Shown here: positions 40,755 through 49,053 of the stretch, piece by piece | Layout: each line of letters starts with the position of its first letter | How positions within the stretch are numbered: the stretch's first letter is position 1 | Source of the DNA: Arthrobacter sp. D5-1 | GTDB taxonomy: Bacteria > Actinomycetota > Actinomycetes > Actinomycetales > Micrococcaceae | NCBI RefSeq assembly: GCF_017357425.1 | Contig: NZ_CP014571.1 | Location: 4,030,001 to 4,094,000 of the forward strand | DNA length: 64,000 bases | Direction of reading: 5' to 3' | The notes under the pieces: generated by a model | What the model was told of the DNA's origin: nothing | The model's input: only the letters and a program-made list of their open reading frames with translations | The model's database searches: none | Translations under genes and position numbers: made by a program

Positions 40755-40841
40755 CTAGGTGGTGAATCGGCCGAAATTAGGGGTTATTTGGGAGCGTCTA
40801 GGTGGTGGTTGGGGGTGGCCTAGGTGGTGGAAGAAACAGGG
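40755..40841. repeat. Phased 21-22-bp repeat array upstream of the daptide operon
   Basis: Four units start at 40755, 40777, 40798 and 40820 (22, 21, 22 apart): CTAGGTGGTGAATCGGCC, TTAGGGGTTATTTGGGAGC, CTAGGTGGTGGTTGGGGG, CTAGGTGGTGGAAGAAAC. The spacing is two helical turns, so a dimeric or oligomeric regulator could bind one face of the DNA. It lies between mpaB and a divergent-side lipoprotein gene. The same unit recurs upstream of the bacteriocin-like gene at 57.2 kb. Confidence 0.7.
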
Positions 40842-40862
40842 CCGGATCCCAAGAGATGGGGC

Positions 40863-41390
40863 TCAGTGCCCGGGCATCTCCAGGCAGCCGCCGTCCATAA
40901 TGCTGCCGCCGGTAGAAATGTCAACCTTGCCGTCGAAAGCCACATATCCGAAGAGGCATCCGCCTTGCGGCGACGCTGCCCCAAACCGCACACCATTTCC
41001 GTTGTCATCCGTCTGCACCGCGTCCGTAAGTCCAACGGAGCCGAACGCTTCCACTACTGCAGTTGCGGTGGTGGGCTCGCTGAGTGATTCAAGTGCCTTT
41101 CGAGCGGGTTCAAGATAGGAATTGAGATGTTCCCGCATGTCCGGCGTCAGGACTCTTCGCTGGCGGTACAGCTCGTTCGCCGCCATGGCCGCTTCAGGAT
41201 CCACGACCACACAGTCCTCCGTCACCACCGGGATTCCCTCCACAGAGCGACACACTTGCGGGGGCGTGCTTGGGGTCGGAGCATCAGTCGGCGCCGTGCT
41301 CACCCCTCCCGGAATCGCACAGCTGGTGGTCCCCAGGATGGCTGCCGGGATCAAACAAGACAGAAGTGTTTTGGATAATTTTTTCCCCAT
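40863..41390 (-). CDS. Secreted lipoprotein, unknown
   Basis: A 175-residue protein with signal peptide LSKTLLSCLIPAAILGTTSC (lipobox-like, Cys as lipid site), a Pro/Thr-rich linker, and a domain with several Cys (CRSVEGIPVVTEDCVVVDP, PQGGCLFGYVAF, DGGCLEMPGH) that could form disulphides. Its 3' end lies next to the repeat array. No family recognised. It could belong to the daptide locus as a surface immunity factor, but only position suggests this. Confidence 0.6.
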   Translation of the reverse strand: MGKKLSKTLLSCLIPAAILGTTSCAIPGGVSTAPTDAPTPSTPPQVCRSVEGIPVVTEDCVVVDPEAAMAANELYRQRRVLTPDMREHLNSYLEPARKALESLSEPTTATAVVEAFGSVGLTDAVQTDDNGNGVRFGAASPQGGCLFGYVAFDGKVDISTGGSIMDGGCLEMPGH

Positions 41391-41482
41391 CCAAGGACCC
41401 TACGGGACTGCCACTGTTCGGACCAGTTAATTCATCCATCGATTTTAGGTTGTCACCAACCAGTCGCGCAGTACCATGCCTT

Positions 41483-42058
41483 ATGGAATCTTTCACCTGG
41501 GCAAAAGCCTCCACTGATCACCCCGAGAAAACCAAGGTCGCCGTTCTGCTTCCCGGTTCCGGATATCCAGTGGAGGGCCCGGTCCTCTTCTGGATTGGTG
41601 AAATGCTGGGAGCCCTGGGCTGGCATGTTCAGGCTGCCCGGTGGACTCCTGATGATTCGCCCAGTGCTGCCCCTCACGAATTTGCGGCCGCTGCTGCCAC
41701 GCAGGCTTTTGCTGCCGCCCCCGACGCCGATCAGCGATTGATTGTCGCCAAATCATTTAGCACTTTGTGTATCCCGTGGGCCGAGGAAGCTCGCATCCCC
41801 GGCATCTGGCTGACACCACTGCTCACCGATGAGCGGGTCAGAAGCACCATCGGTGCATCGTCAAAGGACGACCTGTTCATCGGAGGTTCGCAGGACAAAC
41901 TGTGGGACGGCGGTCGTAAATCAGAGAGTGCAGGAACGTTCTTTGAGGTGCCCGGAGCCGACCACTCTTTGCAGATCCCTGGAGATTGGCGCGCCTCCCA
42001 ACAAGCCCAAGCTGAAGTGTTCACACGGGTTGAGGAGTTTGCCCTCGGGCTGGCCTAA
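41483..42058 (+). CDS. Alpha/beta-hydrolase-fold protein
   Basis: A 191-residue protein (MESFTWAKASTDHPEKTKVA) with the fold's opening strand VAVLLPGSGYPVEGP, the nucleophile-elbow-like AKSFSTLCIPWAEE (loosely GxSxG-like as KSFST), and the late histidine in VPGADHSLQIPGDWR. It resembles the dienelactone-hydrolase-like small hydrolases of actinobacteria, but the nucleophile position is not textbook. No Shine-Dalgarno is visible; the transcript may be leaderless. A strong terminator follows. Confidence 0.65.
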   Translation: MESFTWAKASTDHPEKTKVAVLLPGSGYPVEGPVLFWIGEMLGALGWHVQAARWTPDDSPSAAPHEFAAAAATQAFAAAPDADQRLIVAKSFSTLCIPWAEEARIPGIWLTPLLTDERVRSTIGASSKDDLFIGGSQDKLWDGGRKSESAGTFFEVPGADHSLQIPGDWRASQQAQAEVFTRVEEFALGLA

Positions 42059-42085
42059 ACGCCAATATTCAGCGGGAATAAAAGA

Positions 42086-42121
42086 GGTTGGGCTGGGCGC
42101 TGACGAGCGCCCAGCCCAACC
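42086..42121. terminator. Perfect 16-bp stem bidirectional terminator
   Basis: GGTTGGGCTGGGCGCT (42086-42101) pairs with AGCGCCCAGCCCAACC (42106-42121) around loop GACG, between convergent genes ending at 42058 (+) and 42142 (-). It should stop transcription in both directions. Confidence 0.85.
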
Positions 42122-42141
42122 CAGTTTCAAGCTGAACGCCT

Positions 42142-43464
42142 CTACAGAACCGTGGTCCGAGTCAGCGACAGGTCCTTCGTCTCGCGGAAGAACAAGACCA
42201 CCACCACGCCGGATGCCAGTGCCATGCCCATCAGGTAGAAGGCCGGAGCCAGCGGGGTTCCGAAGCCGGCCACCAGGCCGGTGGCCACGAAGGGCGCAGT
42301 TCCACCGAACAGCACGTAGGCCAGGGTGTAGCCAATAGCTGAGCCGGAGGCCCGGACCGAGGAAGGGAACATCTCCACCAGCGCCGGAACGTTGGAGGTT
42401 CCGATCACGGCTACCAACGCACCCAGGACGCTCGTTCCAAGGATCGCGAAGCCGAGACCCAGCGGCATGATGGAGAACGCGGGGATGGTCATCACCACGA
42501 AGCCAACGCACGCCACCAGCAGCATCTTCTTACGACCAAAGCGGTCGCTCCCACGCGCAGCCAGAGGACAAACTGCCGTGTACACCAGCATGGTGATCAC
42601 GCTGGTGATCATCGATTCGGCAGAGGAGTAGCCAAGGCTTGAGGTCATGTACGCGATCATGTAGCTGCTCATCAGGTAGTAAGCGATGGCGTTGGTGATG
42701 CTGTATCCGAAGAGCGTGAAGATCTGGCGGGAGCACATTCGGATGGCATCACCCAGGGGCCGCTTTGCCACTTCGCCAGTCTTTTCCAAACCGCGGAACA
42801 CGGGAGTGTCGTCCACCTTGGACCGGATATACAGGCCAATCAAACCAAGAGGTGCCGCGAGCAGGAACGGAATCCGCCAGCCCCAGGCTTGAAGGTCTTC
42901 CGTGCTCAAGGTGGCAGTAATGGCGGCACCCAGCAACGCGCCGGCAACCGAGGCCAGCCCAACGGTGGCCGGGATGATGCTGGCGTACGTTGCCCGCTTT
43001 CCTTCCGGGGCGTACTCAACAATGAAGGCCGAGGAACCCGTGTATTCGCCGCCCGTTGTGAAGCCCTGCACCGCACGGAACAGGAACAGCAGGATCGGAG
43101 CCCACACGCCGATCACCGCGAACGTCGGCAGGATACCGATGCAGAACGTCGCCGCACTCATGATCAGCACACACAGGCCGAGCATCTTGTTACGGCCAAT
43201 CCGGTCGCCGTAGCGTCCAAAGAAAGCCGCCCCCAGCGGCCTGGCGATGAAGCCGCCGGCGAAGATCGCCCACACGGCCAGAAGTGACGCCGTCGTGGAG
43301 TAATCAGGGAAGAAGAGCTTCGCGATGGTGACGGACATGACCGCATAGGCCGCGGAGTCGAACCATTCGACGAAATTTCCGACGGCGGCCGCTGCGGCGA
43401 CGCGCTTCAGGCTGCGCCGGGGGGAGGACTCGGTGTCAGCGACTTTCTGGGTCATCGTATTCAT
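42142..43464 (-). CDS. MFS transporter, metabolite:H+ symporter (MHS) family
   Basis: A 440-residue 12-TM MFS protein with the MHS landmarks VGNFVEWFDSAAYAVMS after the N-terminus, GRYGDRIGRNKMLGL in loop 2-3 and ARGSDRFGRKKMLLVA in loop 8-9. Typical substrates are carboxylic acids (shikimate, alpha-ketoglutarate, aromatic acids). It is the last gene of a minus-strand operon with an acyl-CoA synthetase and crotonase (ATGA overlap with the synthetase stop), so it should import the acid that the synthetase activates. Confidence 0.88.
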   Translation of the reverse strand: MNTMTQKVADTESSPRRSLKRVAAAAAVGNFVEWFDSAAYAVMSVTIAKLFFPDYSTTASLLAVWAIFAGGFIARPLGAAFFGRYGDRIGRNKMLGLCVLIMSAATFCIGILPTFAVIGVWAPILLFLFRAVQGFTTGGEYTGSSAFIVEYAPEGKRATYASIIPATVGLASVAGALLGAAITATLSTEDLQAWGWRIPFLLAAPLGLIGLYIRSKVDDTPVFRGLEKTGEVAKRPLGDAIRMCSRQIFTLFGYSITNAIAYYLMSSYMIAYMTSSLGYSSAESMITSVITMLVYTAVCPLAARGSDRFGRKKMLLVACVGFVVMTIPAFSIMPLGLGFAILGTSVLGALVAVIGTSNVPALVEMFPSSVRASGSAIGYTLAYVLFGGTAPFVATGLVAGFGTPLAPAFYLMGMALASGVVVVLFFRETKDLSLTRTTVL

Positions 43465-45053
43465 GATTGTTGTCCTTCGGGGCGGGGAGAGGCTACAACG
43501 TGTGGGAGTTCGCGGAGCTGGGCGCGCTGGACTTTGCCGGTGGCAGACTTCGGGAGCGCGGTGACGTATTCAATGAATCGTGGGTAGGCGAAGCGGGAGA
43601 AGTTCTCCTTCACATGCGCCACGATGGTTTCTCTCAGTTCCGCTCCCCCAGCGTGACCGGGCATTAGTTCGATCCATGCCTTGATGGACTGGCCGCGTAG
43701 CTCGTCAGGCACACCTGTCACAGACACGTCCCTGACGGGATCGAGCTCGCGAATGACTGCCTCCAGCTCATAGGGTCCAACGCGGTATCCGGACGTTTTG
43801 ATGACGTCGTCGGTCCTCCCCAGGAACCAGAAATAGCCGTCATCGTCCGTGTAGGCCTGGTCCTTGGTGTGGTACCAACCGCCCCCGAATGCAGTGGCGG
43901 ACGCCTCCGGCATGTTCCAGTATCCCAAGGGAAATTGCGGGTTGGAGCGCGCACGGAGGCAGATCTCGCCGGTCTCGCCGACCGGGACTTCCTGCTCGTT
44001 TTCGTCCAGCAACCGGACGTCCCATCCAGGAAGTGGACGGCCCATGGACCCCGGCTTCACTGGCACATCGGGGTAGTTGCCCAGCAGCGGGTAGGACTCG
44101 GTGGAACCGTAATAGTCCAGCAGCGTCACCCCGTACTGCGACTCGAACCAGGTGATCAGGTCCGGCGTCAGCGGCTCGTTGGACGAGCAAACCGTCCGCA
44201 GGGACAGCGGGAAACGAGTACCGGCGTCGGGCACCTCTTCGCGCATCTTGCGCAGGAACGTCGGATTGACGAGGGCACTGGTGACGCGGTGGCGGCTCAT
44301 GCTGTCCAGGAGGGCTGCGGGGTTGAAGCCGCCGCTGGGCCGGAAGACCAAATGCGTGGCACCGAGTCGCAGCGGGCCCATGAGCTTGGCGAGCGACCAC
44401 GCCCAGTCCCCCGCGCCGTAAAACACGTCGCCGTCGCCGATCTGGTGGCAGTATTCGAACTCGTTGTGGCCCAACAGGGTCCGGTGTGCGTGCACGATTC
44501 CCTTCGCGCGGCCGGTAGTTCCCGAGGTGTAGAAGATGAGTGCGGGGTCGTCGGCTGCGGTTTCGACGTCCTGGAACTCTGTGGGTTCCTCTTTGATGGC
44601 CGGGCTGTCGATGTCGATGAAGGTGCCCTCGTAGTCCTGGAACAGGTGTTTCGCTGACTCCTCGGCGATGATCACCGACGCGCCGCTGTCTTCCAGCCGG
44701 AAGCGGATGGGCTCCGCGGCCCAGAGCAGGGACATGGTGACCAGGATGGCACCGGTCCGCAGCACACCGAGGTACGCGGCCGGGGTGTCGGAGCGCTGGG
44801 GCAACAAGACGGCGACGCGGTCACCTTTCTTGATGCCGGCCTTTTGCAGCGTGCTCGCGATCTGGCGGGAACGGTCCTGGATTTCGCCCCAGCTCACCTC
44901 TCGTTGACCTTCGACGGCGGACTCCAGGATGAGTGCCCGCTTGTCCCTTGGGTGGTGGTCGGCGACGTCGACGGCCATGTTGTAGAGCTCCGGAATCTCC
45001 CAGCGGTGGCTGTTCCGTAGTTCGATGTAGCGGTCTTGGGTGGCTGTTTTCAC
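43461..45053 (-). CDS. Acyl-CoA synthetase (AMP-forming)
   Basis: A 530-residue ANL-superfamily enzyme. P-loop-like LIFYTSGTTGRAKGIVHAHR, the A5 motif LLDYYGSTESYPLLG, the A7/A8 segment TKDQAYTDDDGYFWFLGRTD DVIKTSGYRVG and the A10 lysine in LPKSATGKVQRAQLRE. It belongs to the acetyl-/medium-chain/benzoate-type branch rather than long-chain. ATG 45053 follows the crotonase gene by 17 bases. It probably activates the acid taken up by the MHS transporter. Confidence 0.88.
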   Translation of the reverse strand: MKTATQDRYIELRNSHRWEIPELYNMAVDVADHHPRDKRALILESAVEGQREVSWGEIQDRSRQIASTLQKAGIKKGDRVAVLLPQRSDTPAAYLGVLRTGAILVTMSLLWAAEPIRFRLEDSGASVIIAEESAKHLFQDYEGTFIDIDSPAIKEEPTEFQDVETAADDPALIFYTSGTTGRAKGIVHAHRTLLGHNEFEYCHQIGDGDVFYGAGDWAWSLAKLMGPLRLGATHLVFRPSGGFNPAALLDSMSRHRVTSALVNPTFLRKMREEVPDAGTRFPLSLRTVCSSNEPLTPDLITWFESQYGVTLLDYYGSTESYPLLGNYPDVPVKPGSMGRPLPGWDVRLLDENEQEVPVGETGEICLRARSNPQFPLGYWNMPEASATAFGGGWYHTKDQAYTDDDGYFWFLGRTDDVIKTSGYRVGPYELEAVIRELDPVRDVSVTGVPDELRGQSIKAWIELMPGHAGGAELRETIVAHVKENFSRFAYPRFIEYVTALPKSATGKVQRAQLRELPHVVASPRPEGQQS

Positions 45054-45070
45054 TTTGGTGTCCCGTCCCT

Positions 45071-45835
45071 TCAGCGGCGGCCGGCGAGGAAGCGGGCCAT
45101 CTCGCGCTGCGGTTCGCCGGTGCCGTATGCCTCGCGGTGAACACGCTTGGCTTCTGCCATCGCGTCGCTGAGGTCGTCGTCTTCCAGGCTGCGCAGGCGG
45201 TTCTTGGTCAAGCGGACCGCGCCCGGAGGAAGCAGGCTCAAGCGGGCGGCGAGGTCCTTCGCGTAAGCCAGCACGCCGCCGTCGTCCGCCAAGTAGTTAA
45301 GGAGGCCGAGCCGCTGAGCCTCGGCAGCATCCACCAGCTCGCCGGTGAGGACGAATTGGGAGGTCTTGGACTTGCCGAGGATGCTCCACATGGCCCAGAT
45401 GCCGGTGATGCTGGGGATGCCGGAGAGGACTTCGGGCTGGCCCATGCGGACTTTGGAGTCGCCGACGCGCAGGTCCGCGAGGAGCGAGTACTGGAAACCG
45501 GAGCCGGCGGCGACGCCGTTGACCGCGGCGATGGTGATCTGGTCGAGGTTGCGCACGGCGCGGTAGAGGCGGTCGAAGCCGTCGATCCAGGCCTCGGCGG
45601 ACCCGTGGTCCTCGGGGTTCATGGATGCGGTCTCGGCGAGGTCCTGCCCCGCGCAGAAAGCACGGCCGCTGCCGGTGAGGATGACTGTGCGGACCTCGTC
45701 GTTGCCTTTGAGGCTTTCCAGATAGTCGATGAGTTCGTTGCGCATGGCCTCGGTCCAGGCGTTGAGCTTGTCCGGGCGGTTGAGGGTGATGATGGCGGTG
45801 GGGCCGGTCTGTTCGAAGAGGACATCCTGGGACAT
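45071..45835 (-). CDS. Enoyl-CoA hydratase/isomerase
   Basis: A 254-residue crotonase. Oxyanion-hole segments SGRAFCAGQDLAETAS and GVAAGSGFQYSLLADL, then MGQPEVLSGIPSITG with the second catalytic Glu in place. The first catalytic position is Gln (GSGFQYS) rather than Glu, so it may be an isomerase or a hydratase variant. ATG 45835 is preceded by AAGGAAA; the longer in-frame start would cross the divergent promoter. It opens the LysR-controlled operon. Confidence 0.85.
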   Translation of the reverse strand: MSQDVLFEQTGPTAIITLNRPDKLNAWTEAMRNELIDYLESLKGNDEVRTVILTGSGRAFCAGQDLAETASMNPEDHGSAEAWIDGFDRLYRAVRNLDQITIAAVNGVAAGSGFQYSLLADLRVGDSKVRMGQPEVLSGIPSITGIWAMWSILGKSKTSQFVLTGELVDAAEAQRLGLLNYLADDGGVLAYAKDLAARLSLLPPGAVRLTKNRLRSLEDDDLSDAMAEAKRVHREAYGTGEPQREMARFLAGRR

Positions 45836-45924
45836 TAGGGAGTTTCCTTTGGTTCGTTGGGGCTTCTTGATTCCCATCTGACCATCGGCGAATGTGACCC
45901 GTCTAACATCAACATCTACTCGCC

Positions 45925-45940
45925 TTGATATCAAACTGAT
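45925..45940. promoter_or_regulatory. Candidate LysR operator
   Basis: TTGATATCAA (45925-45934) is a perfect palindrome overlapping ATCAAACTGAT (45930-45940), between divergent lysR and the crotonase operon, 12 bases before the lysR ATG. Dyads of this type (T-N11-A) bind LysR-type proteins. Assignment by position. Confidence 0.5.
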
Positions 45941-45951
45941 ATGGTGCGGCG

Positions 45952-46845
45952 ATGGACCTCCACCATCTCAAGTACTTTGTGGTGCTCTCCGAAGAGCTTC
46001 ATTTCGGCCGTGCTGCGCAGCGTCTGCATATGGCCCAGCCGCCACTTTCGCAGCGGATCAAGGATCTGGAGAAGGAGCTCGGAGTGCTGCTGTTCCACCG
46101 CCGACGCACCGGTGTGGAGCTCTCCGAAGCAGGAGCCTTGCTGTTGGAGCACGCGCGTGGGGTGCTGGATCACGTGGCTATGGCGCAGGAGTCGATGCGT
46201 CGGATCCGGCCTGGCGCTTCGGGAATCCTGCAGGTGGCCGTGCCGCCTGACACGAACCCGGTTGCCCTGTCCACGATGGTTTCTACGTTTGCTGCGTCTG
46301 CGCCTGATGTTCTGTTGAACCTGCACGAGCTCACCACCGTTGAGCAGGTTGAGCGACTGCGCGACGGCGAACTGGACGTTGCCGTGGTGCGTCACCCTTT
46401 GAGCAGCGTGGGTTTCGAGTCGGGTGCTTTGTATTCGCGGGCTCTAGGTGTGGTGCTCAATGCTTCGCACCCGCTGGCCGCGCTTGAGTCTGTGCGGCTT
46501 GGCGATCTTGCCGGGAGCCCGTTGATCATCTTCCCGCGGCACATGGCGCCCACTCTGTACGACTCGTTTCTGCACACGTGCCGGGATTTTGGCTATCTTC
46601 CTGCGGCTATTGTTCATGCGCGGAATCAGCACTTCACGCACGGGCTGATCCTGGCCGGCCGCGGGGTGCACTTCAACGAGGAGCCGTGGACGCCTCTTCC
46701 TTCGGGGATAGTGTGGCGTCCTTTGGTTGGTGATCCGTTGGCATGGCGGACCTCGGCGCTGTGGCTGAAGAGTCGACGGTCAGCGGAGACGGATGCGTTC
46801 GCTGCGGCAGTTGGGGCCGGGCTGGAAGCGGGTGGGCACGGTTGA
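45952..46845 (+). CDS. LysR-type transcriptional regulator
   Basis: A 297-residue LysR-type regulator. N-terminal helix-turn-helix MDLHHLKYFVVLSEELHFGR, AAQRLHMAQPPLSQRIKDLE (residues ~1-60), and the effector-binding domain from ~90 on (SGILQVAVPPDTNPVALSTM). It is divergent from the crotonase/synthetase/MHS operon and should activate it in response to the imported acid or its CoA derivative. Its last ~45 codons are the sequence later duplicated at 21.3 kb and, in part, again just downstream. Confidence 0.9.
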   Translation: MDLHHLKYFVVLSEELHFGRAAQRLHMAQPPLSQRIKDLEKELGVLLFHRRRTGVELSEAGALLLEHARGVLDHVAMAQESMRRIRPGASGILQVAVPPDTNPVALSTMVSTFAASAPDVLLNLHELTTVEQVERLRDGELDVAVVRHPLSSVGFESGALYSRALGVVLNASHPLAALESVRLGDLAGSPLIIFPRHMAPTLYDSFLHTCRDFGYLPAAIVHARNQHFTHGLILAGRGVHFNEEPWTPLPSGIVWRPLVGDPLAWRTSALWLKSRRSAETDAFAAAVGAGLEAGGHG

Positions 46846-47022
46846 TTGAGAGCGTTTGCAGAACCCCTTGAAGGTCTTGGCGCCTGAAGCGTAACCTGCA
46901 CGCAAGAATGCGTTCGCTGCGGCAGTTGGGGCCGGGCTGGAAGCGGGTGGGCACGGTTGATTGAGAGCGTTTGCAGAACCCCTTGAAGGTCTTGGCGCCT
47001 GAAGCGTAACCTGCACGCAAGA
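46793..47022. repeat. Perfect 115-bp tandem duplication across the lysR end
   Basis: 46793-46907 and 46908-47022 are identical: each holds the last ~17 lysR codons, its stop, and the sequence leading toward the DUF1304 gene. The first copy keeps the real lysR stop; the second lies in the gap. The copy of this region at 21.3 kb has only one unit. Confidence 0.95.
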
Positions 47023-47056
47023 AGCGGAGATTGCAAGATCGGCCTAGGAGCGCGGC

Positions 47057-47440
47057 ATGAATGTGCTGAGCCAGATACTCGCCGGATCCACCAGCCTGGC
47101 GCTGATAAGCGTTGGCATCCTGGAGATCTTCTTCCATGGCGATCAACGGTTCCACCGGATCTTCCTCATTAGGCCGGAAGACGTGCGCGCAGTGCGGATG
47201 TGGGCGATGAATGTTGGCGCCTACAACATCACCTTCGGCCTGGGCATCGCAGTGGGCCTGTGGCTGGTGAACTTCTCAAGCAGTCCCGCCAGCGGGTCGG
47301 CGATAATCATCTTCTGCTGCTCGTGCCACGTCTTCCTTGGTTTCTGGCTCTGGGTCACAGAGAAGCGCCTTCTGGTCAGCGCCATCGGTCAGTCTCTCTT
47401 TCCCGCGCTGGTGATTGTTTTCTACGTTCTTCTTCACTAG
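47057..47440 (+). CDS. DUF1304 membrane protein, copy 2
   Basis: 127 residues, four hydrophobic helices, same family and almost identical to the protein at 21565-21948: differences are confined to six positions (around FSSSPASGSAII, GQSLFPALVIV and the last FYVLLH). Here it lies directly downstream of lysR, so this is probably the original location. Function unknown; position suggests it is expressed with the regulator. Confidence 0.85.
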   Translation: MNVLSQILAGSTSLALISVGILEIFFHGDQRFHRIFLIRPEDVRAVRMWAMNVGAYNITFGLGIAVGLWLVNFSSSPASGSAIIIFCCSCHVFLGFWLWVTEKRLLVSAIGQSLFPALVIVFYVLLH

Positions 47441-47635
47441 TGGGGCAGCAGTGAATGACCGACAGGACTTCGATTGAGTTGCTCGACTACGCCGCGGCGA
47501 TCTGGTCGGCAACACCGTATCCGGCTGCCACCGCCGCTCCGGCTGGACGTGATGACTGGGGGCCCTTGGTGCCGGCCATCGCGCGGCAGAACAGGTCCGT
47601 CGGCAATATGAGGAACAGCGGGCTACGCTTGGCGG

Positions 47636-48328
47636 GTGCAAATTCGAGCCGTCCTGTTCGATCTAGACAACACTCTGTTCGATCATCCGTCATCCGCCCG
47701 TGCCGGTGTGGATGCTTTTCTTCAACATCTTGGAACGGAGGGTTCCAACGAACTTACACGTTGCTGGTTTCAAATCGAGGAAGTCATTTACAACCGGTTC
47801 CTCGCGAACGAACTCACATTCCAGGAACAGCGCCGTGAGCGACTCCGCCAGTTCCTCCCGTTAGCCGGGCTTTCAGTTCCCCAAACGAGCGCCCGAATCG
47901 ATGAGCTATTCAACAAATACCTCGAGAACTACGAGGACGCCTGGATGGCCTTTCCAGACGCGGCGCCGGCATTGAAGAACCTCCGGGCCATCGGCATGCC
48001 GGTGGGCATCATCACCAACGGGAACCACGACCAGCAAACGTCCAAGGTCAACAGAATCGGGCTCGAACCCCTCCTCGACCGGGTATTCAGCTCCGAACAC
48101 ATAAACCACGCCAAACCGGCACAAGAGGCGTTCTTACAGCCCTGCAGAAGCATGAATGTGTCGCCGGCGGCGACCCTTTATATCGGAGACAACTACCGAG
48201 TCGATGTCGAAGGAGCCCGGAACGCGGGGCTACAAGCCTTACATCTCAACCGCGAAGGCTCGATGCGGGAGGGAACCATCCAAAGCCTTGCGGAATTGCC
48301 TCTTCGCCTCGTCGAAGGATCCCTTTAG
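47636..48328 (+). CDS. HAD-superfamily hydrolase (subfamily IA)
   Basis: A 230-residue HAD phosphatase. Motif I DLDNTLFD at residues 9-16 (nucleophile Asp and general acid Asp), motif II Thr in VGIITNGNHDQQ, motif III Lys in INHAKPAQEAF, motif IV YIGDNYRVDVEG. The four-helix cap lies between motifs I and II. GTG start at 47636 without a clear ribosome binding site, possibly leaderless. It would dephosphorylate a small phosphorylated metabolite. No functional neighbours. Confidence 0.85.
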   Translation: MQIRAVLFDLDNTLFDHPSSARAGVDAFLQHLGTEGSNELTRCWFQIEEVIYNRFLANELTFQEQRRERLRQFLPLAGLSVPQTSARIDELFNKYLENYEDAWMAFPDAAPALKNLRAIGMPVGIITNGNHDQQTSKVNRIGLEPLLDRVFSSEHINHAKPAQEAFLQPCRSMNVSPAATLYIGDNYRVDVEGARNAGLQALHLNREGSMREGTIQSLAELPLRLVEGSL

Positions 48329-48410
48329 GTTCGTCGGTTGTACGCGAAAAACCCCACGGAGCACTATTTTGGACTCTCCTTTGTCGACCGAATGTCTCCC
48401 CTCGGAACGC

Positions 48411-48436
48411 GCCCGTTAACCGATCCCTACCGGGTA
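48411..48436. repeat. Isolated distant member of the 26-bp palindrome
   Basis: GCCCGTTAACCGA then TCCCTACCGGGTA. Outside the main 8-22 kb cluster; a few bases downstream another fragment reads CGGGACATCCCGGGC. Confidence 0.4.
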
Positions 48437-48518
48437 CTCGGCCGAGCATGCGAAATGCTCAAGCGTCGCTCGCTTCGACGAGTAACGGGACATCCCGGGC
48501 TGCGCTGGGACGAGGATT

Positions 48519-48836
48519 CTAGGAGTCGAGTCCAGGCACCGACGCCTTCAAAAGTGTGATCACTTCAGGATCGATTTGGGGCTCCCGGACGAGGCTCACT
48601 ATCGGTTCGTACCACCGCAATACACAATCGGAATTAAGCCTCCCGAATGCAATCAGGTCTTCGTCCGAAAGGTTATCCCCGTCGATGAGCCGGCGAAGGG
48701 AAGCAAGTGACTCTGACGCAAGAATGATCAATTCTGCGTCAACCGGAGCGATCGGCTCGCCGCTAGTCCACGATCGGAGAGGCTCGCCGGGCCTGTAGTT
48801 GGAAGATTCCCGGGGCACTTCTGGTGTGCTACTCAT
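48519..48836 (-). CDS. Hypothetical small soluble protein
   Basis: A 105-residue helical protein (MSSTPEVPRESSNYRPGEPL). The first 30 residues are Pro/Ser-rich and probably disordered; the rest forms helices (LIILASESLASLRRLIDG, DEDLIAFGRLNSDCVLRWYE). Start ATG 48836 has weak support. I do not recognise a family. Confidence 0.45.
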   Translation of the reverse strand: MSSTPEVPRESSNYRPGEPLRSWTSGEPIAPVDAELIILASESLASLRRLIDGDNLSDEDLIAFGRLNSDCVLRWYEPIVSLVREPQIDPEVITLLKASVPGLDS

Positions 48837-49053
48837 TGTGTGCAGCCTACCGGCAGTCGTGCAGGGCAGAACTGAGCTGGAGGCCTATACGCTATCCGCA
48901 GCCATGGACCAAGCGGAGCACCGCCCGCAAGCCGGTCCCCACCGCTCGCTATGAGAGATCCAGCTGCACGCCCTAACAAGCCCGCCGTTCCAGCTACTGG
49001 CAATTCCCGTCAGACCCGCCCGCAAGACTGCGGTGTAGGCGCCCTATACCGCT

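Noticed and set aside
40759..41118. Open frame through the phased repeat array
   Set aside because: Its start lies in the repeats and its body is the complement of the lipoprotein gene; composition is Arg/Trp/Gly-rich.
47455..47838. Open frame starting MTDRTSIELLDYAAAIW before the HAD gene
   Set aside because: The first ~45 residues look plausible but the frame then runs out of phase through the HAD gene. It might be a small remnant; not enough support to call it.
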